Shown here in pieces: positions 26,182 to 35,527 of a stretch of 64,000 nt of DNA. Under the pieces are notes generated by a model. It was given only the letters and a program-made list of their open reading frames with translations, ran no database searches and had not been told where the DNA came from. Position 1 is the first letter of the stretch; each line of letters starts with the position of its first letter. A program made the translations under genes and the position numbers. Source of the stretch: Hyphomicrobiales bacterium (GTDB lineage: Bacteria > Pseudomonadota > Alphaproteobacteria > Rhizobiales > Rhizobiaceae); contig JAALLE010000006.1 in assembly GCA_011087605.1 (NCBI GenBank), positions 1 to 64,000 of the forward strand. Reading direction: 5' to 3'.

Positions 26182-26955
26182 CTAGCCAGGCTTTGAGATT
26201 GCAAAGCTGAACCGTCCAGACGAAAAGAAATGCTCTCCCCGGTCGTTTAGCTCTGCTTGTTCGTCAGCCCACAATTGCAACTCCTGGTTCGGTACGGTTC
26301 CCTGTCCTTTGATGTATGACATGATGAATGGAACCACCCCTGCTTCATAGCATCCATCGTACCGGTCTACATTCAATATGGGGAAATAGCTGACCTCACT
26401 TATATGCAATCCAGAATTACGAAGTCTTGCAGCAAGGGTTCTGGGCAACCCACTATCGGCACAATGAGGTGCGAATGCTTTCAAAACGCGATCCATCCTC
26501 TGAGCATTTTCGCTGTGCCACGACACGGCATCCCAATCGGTAGCCAGGATCAAACCGCGCCCGTTTTTTTTCAATACGCGAAAGACTTCGCTACAAAAGG
26601 TATCAATGTCGGGGACATATTCAGCAACCTGTGTGCTGACAACCACATCGAAACTGTCGTCATCAAACGGCAAAGCGGTCGCATCGGCAACCTCATAAGA
26701 TAGCCATGGGTGTTGAGATCTGGCCGTCGCGCGATCCACCATCTGTTGAGAGATATCCACTCCGGTAACGCTGCCTTCAGATCCGGTCGATGCTGCCATC
26801 GCCTCTGCGAGAAATCCCGGACCGCTTCCAATATCAAGAATGCTTTCGCCTTTTGAGATCGCCAGTCTGCAAAGTGTGTCTTGTCTTTGAGCAACAATAT
26901 CGGAGCCAAGATATACCGCCTCCAGTCGTTGGGCCGCGGCCTCGTCATATTCCAT
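26182..26955 (-). CDS. Class I SAM-dependent methyltransferase
   Basis: The methyltransferase_11-type fold has LDIGSGPGFLAEAMA (motif I), TGVDISQQMVDRA (motif II acidic loop), FDVVVSTQVAEYVPD and LKKNGRGLILATDW. From the ATG at 26955 (MEYDEAAAQRLEAVYLG) the protein has 257 residues; the longer track start adds a hydrophobic run with no family support. No neighbour suggests a substrate; small-molecule methylation is likely. Confidence 0.85.
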   Translation of the reverse strand: MEYDEAAAQRLEAVYLGSDIVAQRQDTLCRLAISKGESILDIGSGPGFLAEAMAASTGSEGSVTGVDISQQMVDRATARSQHPWLSYEVADATALPFDDDSFDVVVSTQVAEYVPDIDTFCSEVFRVLKKNGRGLILATDWDAVSWHSENAQRMDRVLKAFAPHCADSGLPRTLAARLRNSGLHISEVSYFPILNVDRYDGCYEAGVVPFIMSYIKGQGTVPNQELQLWADEQAELNDRGEHFFSSGRFSFAISKPG

Positions 26956-27138
26956 TCCAGACACCAATAAACTCCCCAAATAGCAACCCAGACAAATCAA
27001 CGTTAGGTCAATTTGCCGTTGGTGGAAACAATTTCCCGGTCTGTGATTGGTTTTCTTTTAGCCTTCGCGGATAGGTTGACCGTCAAGCCACGCACAAGGG
27101 AAATCTGATCTACTGACAACATCAATAGGAGAACAATT

Positions 27139-27621
27139 ATGGTCGGACCTATCAATTCAAATCGCCCGGTTCATGTACCTCAGGCATCTGCAACCGATGA
27201 GGCAGCGTCTGCCACCCGCGGTAAAAGTCAAATGAGCGTTGGTCATCGAGCCAAGGAGGCGCTCGCTACTAGATCAGATATGTACGACGTGAATTATGAT
27301 GCGCCCAATGCAATGGGTAAGCTCGCCTCGATGATCGCGAAAATGGAAGTGTCAGCAGTCTCTGTGCCGGACGCTCCCGTTGAGCCGGAAGGCGTCACTG
27401 TTGAGACGACGATTACGACAATTGTTGTGGACCCACCGGTTGAAGAATCCCCACCAGACGTGTTGCTGGATCTACCCGATGATGCAGAAATTGTTCTGGA
27501 CACCGAGGCTGACGAAACCGCAGCAGAGGTGATACTTGATGCTCTCGCCGAACCTGAAGACGCCGCTGAAGCACCGGTCGTTGCCGATCTGGTTCCGGAT
27601 GCTGAAGAGGAAGAGGTCTGA
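27139..27621 (+). CDS. Acidic, low-complexity hypothetical protein
   Basis: The 160-residue protein starts at an ATG with a strong AGGAG about 7 bases upstream. The first 75 residues are mixed. The rest is dominated by Asp, Glu, Val, Pro and Ala (for example VVDPPVEESPPDVLLDLPDD), ending in EEEEV. There is no signal peptide or membrane helix and no cysteine. The composition suggests a disordered acidic tail. I recognise no family; the good ribosome site and its unbroken length argue that it is a real gene. Confidence 0.65.
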   Translation: MVGPINSNRPVHVPQASATDEAASATRGKSQMSVGHRAKEALATRSDMYDVNYDAPNAMGKLASMIAKMEVSAVSVPDAPVEPEGVTVETTITTIVVDPPVEESPPDVLLDLPDDAEIVLDTEADETAAEVILDALAEPEDAAEAPVVADLVPDAEEEEV

Positions 27622-27703
27622 GGTTTTCTTAGATTCAGTTGAAAGATGTATTTGACTGGTCGGGTCAGACGAGAATTGGGGAAAGAAAATCCAAAACTCT
27701 TTG

Positions 27704-28651
27704 CTAATTCTTTCGCCCACCAGCCAATACGATGACACCGACGATGATCGCGCCGGTCAGTATCAATCTAACGCCTGCAGAAAGACCAAATGTGTTGAGC
27801 ATGGTCACCAGCAAAAACATGAATAGCGAAGCGCCCCATAGCCCCGGCAGATTGGAATAACCACCAGCCACCGAGGTGCCGCCAATAACCACCACGGCAA
27901 TCGATGCCAGCAGATATTCGGCGCCCATGTTGAGTGAGGCGCCACCGGAAAATCCTGAAAGCACATAGCCACAAAATCCGGCTAATACGGCTGACAATAC
28001 GTAGGTTGCAAAGCGAATGAAATCGACGCGCACCCCTGCGAGTTTCGCCGCCCGTGGATTTTGCCCGATCGCCAACACGGATTTTCCATAAACCGTGCGG
28101 TGAAGAACCAGACCCATGAAAGCGGCAAGCGGCATCACGCAAATGGCCAGCAAGGGTACGCCGAGGATCTTGGTGGTTGAAAAATCAGCAAGCAGTGGCG
28201 GTGGTTTGATTTTCAACCCTCTTCCATAGGCGATGGCTGATGACTGAACCAGAAAACTGGAAGACAACGTGGCAATAATGGGTGGAATGCGCAGCAGGCG
28301 GATCAGGCCGTAATTGAACACCCCGACAGCTGCCCCGCAGGCCAGGGCTATCAGCAGTCCGGTCAGGATCATCGAGTTCTGGGAGTCGATAATCTTCATC
28401 GAGACCACACCGGCAAAGGTCATTGTTGCAGGAATTGACAAATCGACATTTCCCGGCCCGAGCGTAATGACATACATCTGGCCAATGCCAACAATCACCG
28501 AGAATGTTCCAAAGGACAGGGCCGCCGACAGGATTTCACCCGCTCCCTGGCCACCGGTAAATATGATGGTCGCAATCCACACGCAGGTGGCACCGATGAA
28601 GGCCCACAGCCATGGTTTTTCAGACAGTTTCATCAATGCGGAATGGGTCAT
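27704..28651 (-). CDS. Ribose-type ABC transporter permease
   Basis: The 315-residue membrane protein of the RbsC/BPD_transp_2 family has about ten hydrophobic segments and the conserved cytoplasmic loop GQNPRAAKLAGVRVDFIRFATYVLSA. It is the last gene of a four-gene operon (binding protein, ATPase, two permeases) and overlaps the other permease by four bases. Two different permeases suggest a heterodimeric channel. Confidence 0.93.
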   Translation of the reverse strand: MTHSALMKLSEKPWLWAFIGATCVWIATIIFTGGQGAGEILSAALSFGTFSVIVGIGQMYVITLGPGNVDLSIPATMTFAGVVSMKIIDSQNSMILTGLLIALACGAAVGVFNYGLIRLLRIPPIIATLSSSFLVQSSAIAYGRGLKIKPPPLLADFSTTKILGVPLLAICVMPLAAFMGLVLHRTVYGKSVLAIGQNPRAAKLAGVRVDFIRFATYVLSAVLAGFCGYVLSGFSGGASLNMGAEYLLASIAVVVIGGTSVAGGYSNLPGLWGASLFMFLLVTMLNTFGLSAGVRLILTGAIIVGVIVLAGGRKN

Positions 28652-29595
28652 GCCAGTTTCCGTGCCTCTGATCTGTTAATCACGGTTCGCAACGCCAGCA
28701 CGATAATCAATATCGCCCCCTGGGCTCCGATCTGCCAGTCGGGAGAAATGCGCAGGAAGGACAAGAAGGATCCTGCCAATGTCAGCGTGATGGCTCCAAG
28801 GACCGCGCCGATAGGTGAAATTCTTCCGCCGACAAATTCACCTCCGCCAAGAATAACACCGGCAATCGACAGCAGCGTATAGCGCAGCGCGATATTTGCG
28901 TCAGCTGCCGAAGTCAGACCAATCAGCGAAATGCCGCTCATCACGCCAAAGAAACCTGCCAGCGCGTACATCGTTATCTTGGCCCGAACCAGCGACCAGC
29001 TGGCCCGTGCGACCGATTGTGGATTGCCGCCGACACCCCTTAAGACAGCGCCATAGGCGGACCGTTTCAACGCGACATGAACAATCAGCGCGATGGCGAT
29101 GGATGCATAAATGGTCATCGGCACAAACGGGGTTTTGAACTTCATCACCGCAGTAACAATGGCAGGCGCTTTGCCGCCGGGTGTTGGCAAAACCAAAAGC
29201 GCCAAACCCAGCCAAACAAATGACATTCCCAGTGTCACGACAATGGATGGCAGATTGCGCAGATGGATGAGAGCACCCATAGCACCGTAGGCGAGAATGC
29301 TGGCTGCCAGTACCAAGAATCCGAGCAACGGCTGATCGTTGAGCCAGGTGACCCCGACGCAGGCAACAAAACCGACAAATGCACCAATCCCCAGATCGAG
29401 ATCATTGACCGTGATGACGCACATTTGTGCCAAGGTGGCAAACGCAATTGGCAGCGCCAGATTGAGCAGCAGGTTCAAGCCAAAATAACTCATTGCCCGG
29501 GGTTGCAGATAAAAGATTGCCAGCAGGATGACGGTCAGCGAAAAGGCCGGCAGCAAACTGCGCAGAAGCCTGGGGGATGTGAGTTGGCTGATCAT
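28648..29595 (-). CDS. Ribose-type ABC transporter permease
   Basis: This is a second RbsC-like permease of 315 residues, with GGNPQSVARASWSLVRAKITMYALAG as the ATPase-contact loop and GVILGGGEFVGGRISPIGAVLGA near the C-terminus. It overlaps both the ATPase gene and the other permease by four bases. Confidence 0.93.
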   Translation of the reverse strand: MISQLTSPRLLRSLLPAFSLTVILLAIFYLQPRAMSYFGLNLLLNLALPIAFATLAQMCVITVNDLDLGIGAFVGFVACVGVTWLNDQPLLGFLVLAASILAYGAMGALIHLRNLPSIVVTLGMSFVWLGLALLVLPTPGGKAPAIVTAVMKFKTPFVPMTIYASIAIALIVHVALKRSAYGAVLRGVGGNPQSVARASWSLVRAKITMYALAGFFGVMSGISLIGLTSAADANIALRYTLLSIAGVILGGGEFVGGRISPIGAVLGAITLTLAGSFLSFLRISPDWQIGAQGAILIIVLALRTVINRSEARKLA

Positions 29596-31046
29596 GAAGC
29601 TTCCTCAAATGATGCGTGAAGAACCTTTTGCTCTGTCAGTTCCTGACTGCTCAGATCCGCAGCAATCTGGCCATTTCGAAACACGTAGACATGGTCACAA
29701 TGTTTCAGCTCATCCATCTCGGTTGTGTACCAGATGAAAGTCCGGCCGGTTGCCGCTTCCGCACGTATCATTTCATAAACTTCCTGCTTGGTGCCGATAT
29801 CTACTCCCCGCATGGGATCATCCATCAGGATGGTATCAGCAGGTGACCCGAAGGCGCGTGCGAACAGAGCCTTTTGCTGGTTTCCTCCCGAAAGAGACAG
29901 AATGTTGTGATTTACATCGGGCGTGCGAATGGCAATTTTGTCGCGCCACTCTTCGGCAAGTTCATGTTCGCGCTTCAGGTCCAAAAGGCCCAGATTCAAC
30001 AGGTTTCTGATCGAACTGATGCTGATATTTTGTCCAATCGTCCACAGCGGGAAAACCCCATCAGACTGGCGGTCTCCGGCAACAAATGCCATTTCTATTC
30101 CATATTGTTTGCGACGGTCGTAGATGCGCACCAGAGTATCGGTTTGTCCGTGACCACTCAGCCCCGCCAGTCCGACAATCTCACCCTTGTGGGCGTTAAG
30201 TGAAATTCCGCGATGTGCTTCGGTGGGATAGATCGACAGATAGGGCGTCTCTTCTGAGCGCTTTGAATCTGTGTTTTGGTCAAATTCGTGCAGGTCTTTG
30301 GCAACGCTGCCCATCGTTTCCACGAGGGTCTGGCGGGAAAAGTCTTGTGCGGGTCTGCTGTCAACGACATCACCATCGCGCATCACAATGATCCGGTCGC
30401 TGGTGGTCAGAATTTCTTCCAGTAAATGAGAAATCAGAACACAGGAGCCACCTGCACCGGTGAACCGACGGACATGCGCCATCAACTGATCGGCAATCGT
30501 CGCGTCCAGAGATGATGTTGGCTCATCGAGAATGACCAGGCGAATGTCGGAATCGACGATGCTGAAGGCTCGGGCGATTTCGACCATCTGTCTTTTGGCT
30601 ATGGACAGATCGCCGACCAAGTCATCTGCAGAGATGCCGTGATTGGGAAATATCTCATCCAGATGTCCCAGAATGAGTTCGCGGGCCCTGGCTCGCCAGT
30701 TCCAGCCCTTGATGCCCGGATGTTGAATTCGGGCGTTTTCAGTAACGGTGAGATTGGGACAAAGCGACAGTTCCTGGAATACGCAGCGAATGCCCTGTCG
30801 TCGCGCTTCGCTGACATTGTGGTTTGTTGACGTGCCGCCGTCACCAAAATCCAGAATACCGGACGTAGGTGTCTGGATGCCGGCCAGAATATTCATCAAG
30901 GTGGATTTTCCGGCACCATTGTGCCCGACCAGCCCCAGACACTCGCCCGGCAATATATCCAGATCAACCCCATCCAGAGCGCGAACAGCGCCGAAATTCT
31001 TTTCGACGCTGTTCAGTTTGACGATTGGCCTAGACATATCGTTCAT
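29592..31046 (-). CDS. Sugar ABC transporter ATPase with two nucleotide-binding domains
   Basis: The 484-residue, RbsA-like protein has a complete first domain (Walker A GHNGAGKST, Walker B LVILDEPTSSLDA). The second domain has a degenerate Walker A (GLSGHGQTDT) but an intact signature LSGGNQQKALFARA and DDPMRGVDIGTK. This asymmetry is normal for the family. The start overlaps the binding-protein ORF by four bases as read; a second in-frame ATG (MSRPIVKL) lies three codons in. Confidence 0.94.
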   Translation of the reverse strand: MNDMSRPIVKLNSVEKNFGAVRALDGVDLDILPGECLGLVGHNGAGKSTLMNILAGIQTPTSGILDFGDGGTSTNHNVSEARRQGIRCVFQELSLCPNLTVTENARIQHPGIKGWNWRARARELILGHLDEIFPNHGISADDLVGDLSIAKRQMVEIARAFSIVDSDIRLVILDEPTSSLDATIADQLMAHVRRFTGAGGSCVLISHLLEEILTTSDRIIVMRDGDVVDSRPAQDFSRQTLVETMGSVAKDLHEFDQNTDSKRSEETPYLSIYPTEAHRGISLNAHKGEIVGLAGLSGHGQTDTLVRIYDRRKQYGIEMAFVAGDRQSDGVFPLWTIGQNISISSIRNLLNLGLLDLKREHELAEEWRDKIAIRTPDVNHNILSLSGGNQQKALFARAFGSPADTILMDDPMRGVDIGTKQEVYEMIRAEAATGRTFIWYTTEMDELKHCDHVYVFRNGQIAADLSSQELTEQKVLHASFEEAS

Positions 31047-32113
31047 GGGAGTATCACGAAATTCCGTGCCAATCTGAAGTAATTACGGGGACCTACATGC
31101 CCGAGATTACTTTTTTTTGCATCCTCCAGGGAATACTCGATATTGGCAACGCCACCTTTCTCGGTACCGCCAAGCTTTTCCTCAAGATCATGTTGATCAA
31201 CACGCAGGAAAGGAACCGTCAGGTCTTTTGGAACTTCAGCACCATCCAATACTTGCTGAGCTACCCAAAACGCCAATGTTGACACGCCCGGTGCAATCGA
31301 GACCGACATGGTTTCATACCCATTTGCGTCTTTTTGTTCTTTCCACCATTGCAACTCGTCCTGACGGTTGCCCATGATGATCAACGGTGTGGGACGACCA
31401 GCGGCCTTGAATGCCTGGGCAGCTCCGTATCCATCACCACCCTGGGTTACAACGGCTGCAATTTCCGGCAGTGAAGGCAAAATGCCGGCAACTGCTTTTT
31501 GAGATACATCCTGAGCCCAGTCTCCGTGCACGGAACCAACAATCTTGAACTGTGAATTTTCCTTCGCACCTTCATGAATGCCTGCACTGATTTCATCGTC
31601 AACGAAAACACCGGCAAGGCCGCGAATTTCCAGCAGATTGCCACCTGCGGGCACTTTATCGGCGAGATAGATCAGCTGCTCTTTGCCCATTTGCTTGAAG
31701 TTCACCGCGATGCGCCAGGCGCAAGGCTCGGTGACGATACCGTCAAAAGACACGACCGTTATGCCCGCATCACAGGCTTCCTTGACGGCGCCGTTGAGAG
31801 CATCCGGTGAAGCCGCATTGACGACAATTGCGTCATAGCCCTGAAGGATCATGTTCTGAATCTGAGCAGCTTGCTCGGTCACCTGATTTTCTGAGGTTGT
31901 GAATGGGTCTGCTGCTGCAACAATACCCGCAGCAACGGCTGCCTTGCCGTTTTTGTCCCAGCTTTTCAGCATTGCCTGGCGCCAGGAATTTCCGGCGTAG
32001 TTATTCGATAGGGCAATTCTTTTGCCCGATGTATCGGCCAGGGCAGCGGGACCAAATGCGGTTACACCCAATGTAGCACCGACGAGCAGTGCTGATAGAG
32101 ATAGCGTTTTCAT
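31043..32113 (-). CDS. Periplasmic sugar-binding protein of the ABC transporter (RbsB-like)
   Basis: The ATG at 32113, preceded by GGAGGAATTA, gives a clear signal peptide (MKTLSLSALLVGATLGVTAFGPAALA) and a mature periplasmic-binding-protein-4 fold with SNNYAGNSWRQAML, DAIVVNAASPDAL and VVTQGGDGYGAAQAF. The track's longer start is not needed. The C-terminus as read (KKSNLGHVGPRNYF...) looks out of frame. Removing one A from the A8 run at 31111-31118 gives a more typical end (AKKVISGM, stop at 31093). The ligand is probably a sugar or polyol; the neighbouring SMP-30 lactonase and two-component system fit this. Confidence 0.93.
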   Translation of the reverse strand: MKTLSLSALLVGATLGVTAFGPAALADTSGKRIALSNNYAGNSWRQAMLKSWDKNGKAAVAAGIVAAADPFTTSENQVTEQAAQIQNMILQGYDAIVVNAASPDALNGAVKEACDAGITVVSFDGIVTEPCAWRIAVNFKQMGKEQLIYLADKVPAGGNLLEIRGLAGVFVDDEISAGIHEGAKENSQFKIVGSVHGDWAQDVSQKAVAGILPSLPEIAAVVTQGGDGYGAAQAFKAAGRPTPLIIMGNRQDELQWWKEQKDANGYETMSVSIAPGVSTLAFWVAQQVLDGAEVPKDLTVPFLRVDQHDLEEKLGGTEKGGVANIEYSLEDAKKSNLGHVGPRNYFRLARNFVILP

Positions 32114-32330
32114 TAATTCCTCCAATGAATTTACACTCCTCGACGGCCCTTCGAATATTTTGTCGTTCTTATTACCCGTCACGAAGCATTTTGATCGATC
32201 GTGCGAACGGTCGCCCCAAAAGCATTCCACAGAAGACCCAGCGGACTCCATTCACGCCATCATTGTAGGAAGGCAGGCCTGTCTCGTAAGCGGCACAAAT
32301 TACTTAATTGCTGCGGCGATGCACCTTGCA

Positions 32331-32347
32331 AACTGCGGGTTTCCGCA
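32331..32347. promoter_or_regulatory. Candidate operator A (TGCGGG-T-TCCGCA type)
   Basis: AACTGCGGGTTTCCGCA contains a perfect 6-bp inverted repeat (CTGCGG/CCGCAG). Almost the same 17 bases recur at 34477-34493, on the other side of the two-component genes. This copy lies about 220 bases upstream of the binding-protein start, between it and the response-regulator gene. A shared TTCAA-CTGTC-GGAA-like block follows both copies. It is the likely site of the adjacent NarL-type regulator. Confidence 0.6.
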
Positions 32348-32384
32348 GGGTGTCGGTGTTCAACTGTCTGGAACCGCCCACGCT

Positions 32385-33113
32385 TCACACGGAGTGATTG
32401 CCCAACCAGCCATCCATCGATTCCTGGCTTGCAGCCAATCCATCGGCGTTCAGCAATCCTCTCGGGAATGCAATGGCAACCGCCCGGGTGCGGGAGTTGA
32501 ATACCGGGCCGAATTCAGGGTCGACATCGGATCCGTCGATACACAGTTTTTCGTAAAGATGCTTCAACCGACTTTGCACACTGCGGGTAGAGATCTTTCT
32601 GCGCGCTGCGATGGTCTTGTCCGTCAGCCCCAGCGCGATGTCGGTGAGAACTTCAAACTCAGAATCGGTGAGCCCTTCCAGCGTGTCTTCGGACCGCTGC
32701 TGAATACCTCGCACCTCCCGGTCAATGATGCATTGGTCTTGCAGAAATACGCCTCGAACAGCCAGTTCGAGCCGTTCTTCGCTGGCTGATTTTAGCAGGT
32801 ATCCATAAACAGCGCCTGAAGGAACGATTCGGGATACGCCGCGGACATAGGCCTCATCGGCATAATTTGACCAAAACAGAATTCGCATGTCTGGGTTTAA
32901 TTGCCAAATTTCCTTTGCCGCATCGACACCGCTTGCCCGGGGCATCTGCAGGTCCATGATAATTCCGTAAACATCGTTTGATGCCACTGTGTTGACGGCT
33001 ATTTCCCCATTCTCCGCTTCTAAAACCTGCTGACATTCCGGAAGAGCATGTTCCACGGCAGTTTTAAGAAAGGCCCTGTGAAGAGCATCATCTTCTGTAA
33101 TCAATACATTCAT
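32385..33113 (-). CDS. NarL/FixJ-family response regulator
   Basis: The 242-residue protein has a receiver domain (TEDD at 7-10, Asp54 in IIMDLQMP) and a LuxR-type helix-turn-helix at about 147-195 (LTDSEFEVLTDIALGLTDKTIAARRKISTRSVQSRL). A tail of about 45 residues extends beyond the helix-turn-helix and is longer than usual. It overlaps the kinase gene by four bases. Position and the shared inverted motif suggest that it controls the sugar ABC operon and perhaps the kinase/SMP-30 region. Confidence 0.93.
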   Translation of the reverse strand: MNVLITEDDALHRAFLKTAVEHALPECQQVLEAENGEIAVNTVASNDVYGIIMDLQMPRASGVDAAKEIWQLNPDMRILFWSNYADEAYVRGVSRIVPSGAVYGYLLKSASEERLELAVRGVFLQDQCIIDREVRGIQQRSEDTLEGLTDSEFEVLTDIALGLTDKTIAARRKISTRSVQSRLKHLYEKLCIDGSDVDPEFGPVFNSRTRAVAIAFPRGLLNADGLAASQESMDGWLGNHSV

Positions 33114-34387
33114 TGTGCCGCCTCCACAGACAGGGTCCCGCCGATATGATCATGATGGCCGGTTGATATGTGGTTGCGAGGAACCGTGATCGTAACCCGG
33201 GTGCCTCCGTGGGGATCATTTCTTTCGAAGACCAGATTTGCTGAAACAATGGCAGCGCGGGCCCTCATATTGTCCAGCCCGTTGGATTGAGTGCCTTGCA
33301 GGGCTTCCATGCCAATTCCATCATCGCACACTGAAATAATGATATCGCGCTCATTTGCTTCAATTCTGACTGCAATCTGTTGTGGTGAACTGTGCCTGAC
33401 TGCATTGTTTATCGCTTCCTGGACAATTCGAAACAAGGCCGTTCTAAGCGAACCTGAAAACTGATCCACGATCGAATTGGTGCTGTCTTCAACAATCGTT
33501 GTGATTGTCGGCACCATGCCACCAACGGTTCGCTCCAGTTGCGCTTCGACCGCCTGGGTAAATCCAAACAGGTCCATCACACCCGGCTTGGTATCTTCGA
33601 TGATGCGCCGCAACTCATTGATACAAATGTTGATGTCATCGGCGATTCCACTCAACGATGTGTTGAGCGAAACCGGGCGGCGTTTCAACCCGGTTATTCG
33701 GCGCAAAATGCGTGTCAGATCGGCAAGTGTCTGATCGTGCAGATCCATGCCGATATGCTTGCGCTCGTCTTCCATGGCTTCGGTGAGCCGCAATGCGCCC
33801 AGACGCAGGGTTTCTTCACGCCCCCGCGCGGCCCCTTCCGAAAGCGCAGCAGTTTTGGCCTGGTCGCCCCAGATCAGGGCGTTGAAATATGGCGCAAGCA
33901 GGTCTGCCACCTGTTGCGCAATTTCCACATGTTCTGGACCATATCTTCCGATTTCATGACTGGACAGATTAAGGGCCCCAAGCACTTCACCATGGACCTG
34001 CAGGGGCACATGAACACGGCTTCGCAAATTTGCCTCAAAAATCGGAGAATCAAACGAGCCTTCAAAATGAAACCTGGAATCGTTGCACGCGTCACTGGTC
34101 AGATAATGGGTCACCTTGCCCGTCAATAGATCGCGAATTGGGCTTTCGACTATCAAGTGAGGTGTATCTGCGGTTTCCCCCCATTTGGTGGATACGCCCA
34201 CTTCAAATGACACATTGCGCCCGGGTTGATCGGGAAGCAGGATAGAAATGTCGAGGTGGTCGTGCTCAATCAGCAGATAGAGTTCCCCGGCAATCTCACC
34301 CAACACGCTTTGAAAGTCCATCTGGCCAGCAATTGCTCGTGAAATCGCAAGATATCTTACCAGCAAAACCTCGGGGCTTATGTGCAT
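33110..34387 (-). CDS. GAF-domain histidine kinase (NarX/DegS-type HisKA_3)
   Basis: The 425-residue cytoplasmic kinase has a GAF domain (about 20-165) and a HisKA_3 dimerisation domain (EDERKHIGMDLHDQTL, phospho-acceptor His217). Its HATPase_c domain has VQEAINNAVRHS, CDDGIGM and a C-terminal GGTRVTITVP. There is no transmembrane segment, so it should sense an internal ligand through the GAF domain. It is translationally coupled to the response regulator. Confidence 0.92.
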   Translation of the reverse strand: MHISPEVLLVRYLAISRAIAGQMDFQSVLGEIAGELYLLIEHDHLDISILLPDQPGRNVSFEVGVSTKWGETADTPHLIVESPIRDLLTGKVTHYLTSDACNDSRFHFEGSFDSPIFEANLRSRVHVPLQVHGEVLGALNLSSHEIGRYGPEHVEIAQQVADLLAPYFNALIWGDQAKTAALSEGAARGREETLRLGALRLTEAMEDERKHIGMDLHDQTLADLTRILRRITGLKRRPVSLNTSLSGIADDINICINELRRIIEDTKPGVMDLFGFTQAVEAQLERTVGGMVPTITTIVEDSTNSIVDQFSGSLRTALFRIVQEAINNAVRHSSPQQIAVRIEANERDIIISVCDDGIGMEALQGTQSNGLDNMRARAAIVSANLVFERNDPHGGTRVTITVPRNHISTGHHDHIGGTLSVEAAQ

Positions 34388-34476
34388 ATCATCTATCCTC
34401 GTCGACCAAAGCTAGCACGGCCCGTTGAGGCCGGTAAGCGCCTCAGACGTTGAAATTGGTGTGCTTCCGCATCTTC

Positions 34477-34493
34477 AACTGCGGGTATCCGCA
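34477..34493. promoter_or_regulatory. Candidate operator B (second copy of the inverted motif)
   Basis: AACTGCGGGTATCCGCA matches operator A at 16 of 17 positions. It sits about 90 bases upstream of the kinase start and about 107 bases upstream of the SMP-30 gene, in their divergent promoter region. It is followed after one base by TTCAAGCTGTCGGAAAC, similar to the block after operator A. Confidence 0.6.
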
Positions 34494-34599
34494 ATTCAAG
34501 CTGTCGGAAACAACATCAACATGTCGAATTTGCTCGCATACGCGAAGTACTTCAATAAACTAAGCTGCTTATAAGAGCAGGATTGTTGGAGTTTATTTT

Positions 34600-35502
34600 A
34601 TGTCGGGAGAGATTATCAGCCATGATCAAAAATTCCTGCATCTCACCATACCGACGGTAAAACTCGAGCGATTGTGCACCGGCATGCTTTGGACAGAAGG
34701 GCCTGTTTACTTTCCGCTCGGTGATTATTTGCTTTGGAGCGACATTCCCAACAACCGGATCATGCAGTGGATGGACGGCGTGGGCAGTCGGATTTATCGC
34801 GAGGATTCAAACAATTCAAACGGCAATACACGAGACCACCAGGGAAGACTGATAACTTGTGAGCACCGGTCACGGCGCGTTACCCGCACAGAACACGACG
34901 GATCAATAACCGTGTTGGCTGATTCCTATGACGGCAAGCGATTGAATTCTCCCAATGACGTGGTGATGAAATCCGACGGAACCATTTGGTTCACCGATCC
35001 ACCTTACGGAATATTGAGCGACTTTGAGGGCAAGAAATCGCCGCAGGAGCAAAAGGCCTGTAACGTCTTTCGGCTGGATCTGGAATCGGGCTCACTGGAC
35101 GTTGTAATCGACGATTTTGATAAACCAAACGGACTGGCGTTCTCGCCCGACGAGTCGGTTTTATATGTGTCTGATACCGGAATATCGCACACCGAAAATG
35201 GTCCGCGTCATATCCGTGCCCTTGATGTTGCAGATGGCAAAACTTTATCAAATTCCCGGGTATTTGCCGAAATTGAAAACGGTGCTCCCGACGGTTTCAG
35301 ACTGGACGTTGAAGGCAATATCTGGACCAGCACGGGTGGGGGCGTGCAGTGCTTTTCTCCCGAGGGCAAATTGCTCGGAGAGATTGTGATTGATGAAATG
35401 GTTGCCAATGTGACCTTCGGTGGACCGAAAAACAATCGGTTGTTTATTACGGCAACGACTTCTCTCTATTCCATATTTCTGGGAACCAACGGGTTGGTCT
35501 GA
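34600..35502 (+). CDS. SMP-30/gluconolactonase family lactonase
   Basis: The 300-residue beta-propeller hydrolase shows the metal-ligand regions of the family: WTEGPVYFP (Glu), NSPNDVVMKSDG (Asn), FDKPNGLAFSPDE and GAPDGFRLDVEGNIW (Asp). It probably opens a sugar lactone formed after oxidation of the sugar imported by the neighbouring ABC system. GGAG lies about 9 bases before the ATG. There is no signal peptide. It is divergent from the two-component genes, with operator B between. Confidence 0.9.
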   Translation: MSGEIISHDQKFLHLTIPTVKLERLCTGMLWTEGPVYFPLGDYLLWSDIPNNRIMQWMDGVGSRIYREDSNNSNGNTRDHQGRLITCEHRSRRVTRTEHDGSITVLADSYDGKRLNSPNDVVMKSDGTIWFTDPPYGILSDFEGKKSPQEQKACNVFRLDLESGSLDVVIDDFDKPNGLAFSPDESVLYVSDTGISHTENGPRHIRALDVADGKTLSNSRVFAEIENGAPDGFRLDVEGNIWTSTGGGVQCFSPEGKLLGEIVIDEMVANVTFGGPKNNRLFITATTSLYSIFLGTNGLV

Positions 35503-35503
35503 T

Positions 35504-35522
35504 CGGCGGTTGCCAACCGCCG
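35504..35522. terminator. Bidirectional terminator-like hairpin
   Basis: CGGCGGTT-GCC-AACCGCCG is a perfect 8-bp stem with a 3-base loop, placed exactly between the convergent stop codons of the SMP-30 and 2OG-oxygenase genes. There is no T-run on either side. Confidence 0.55.
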
Positions 35523-35527
35523 GTCAA

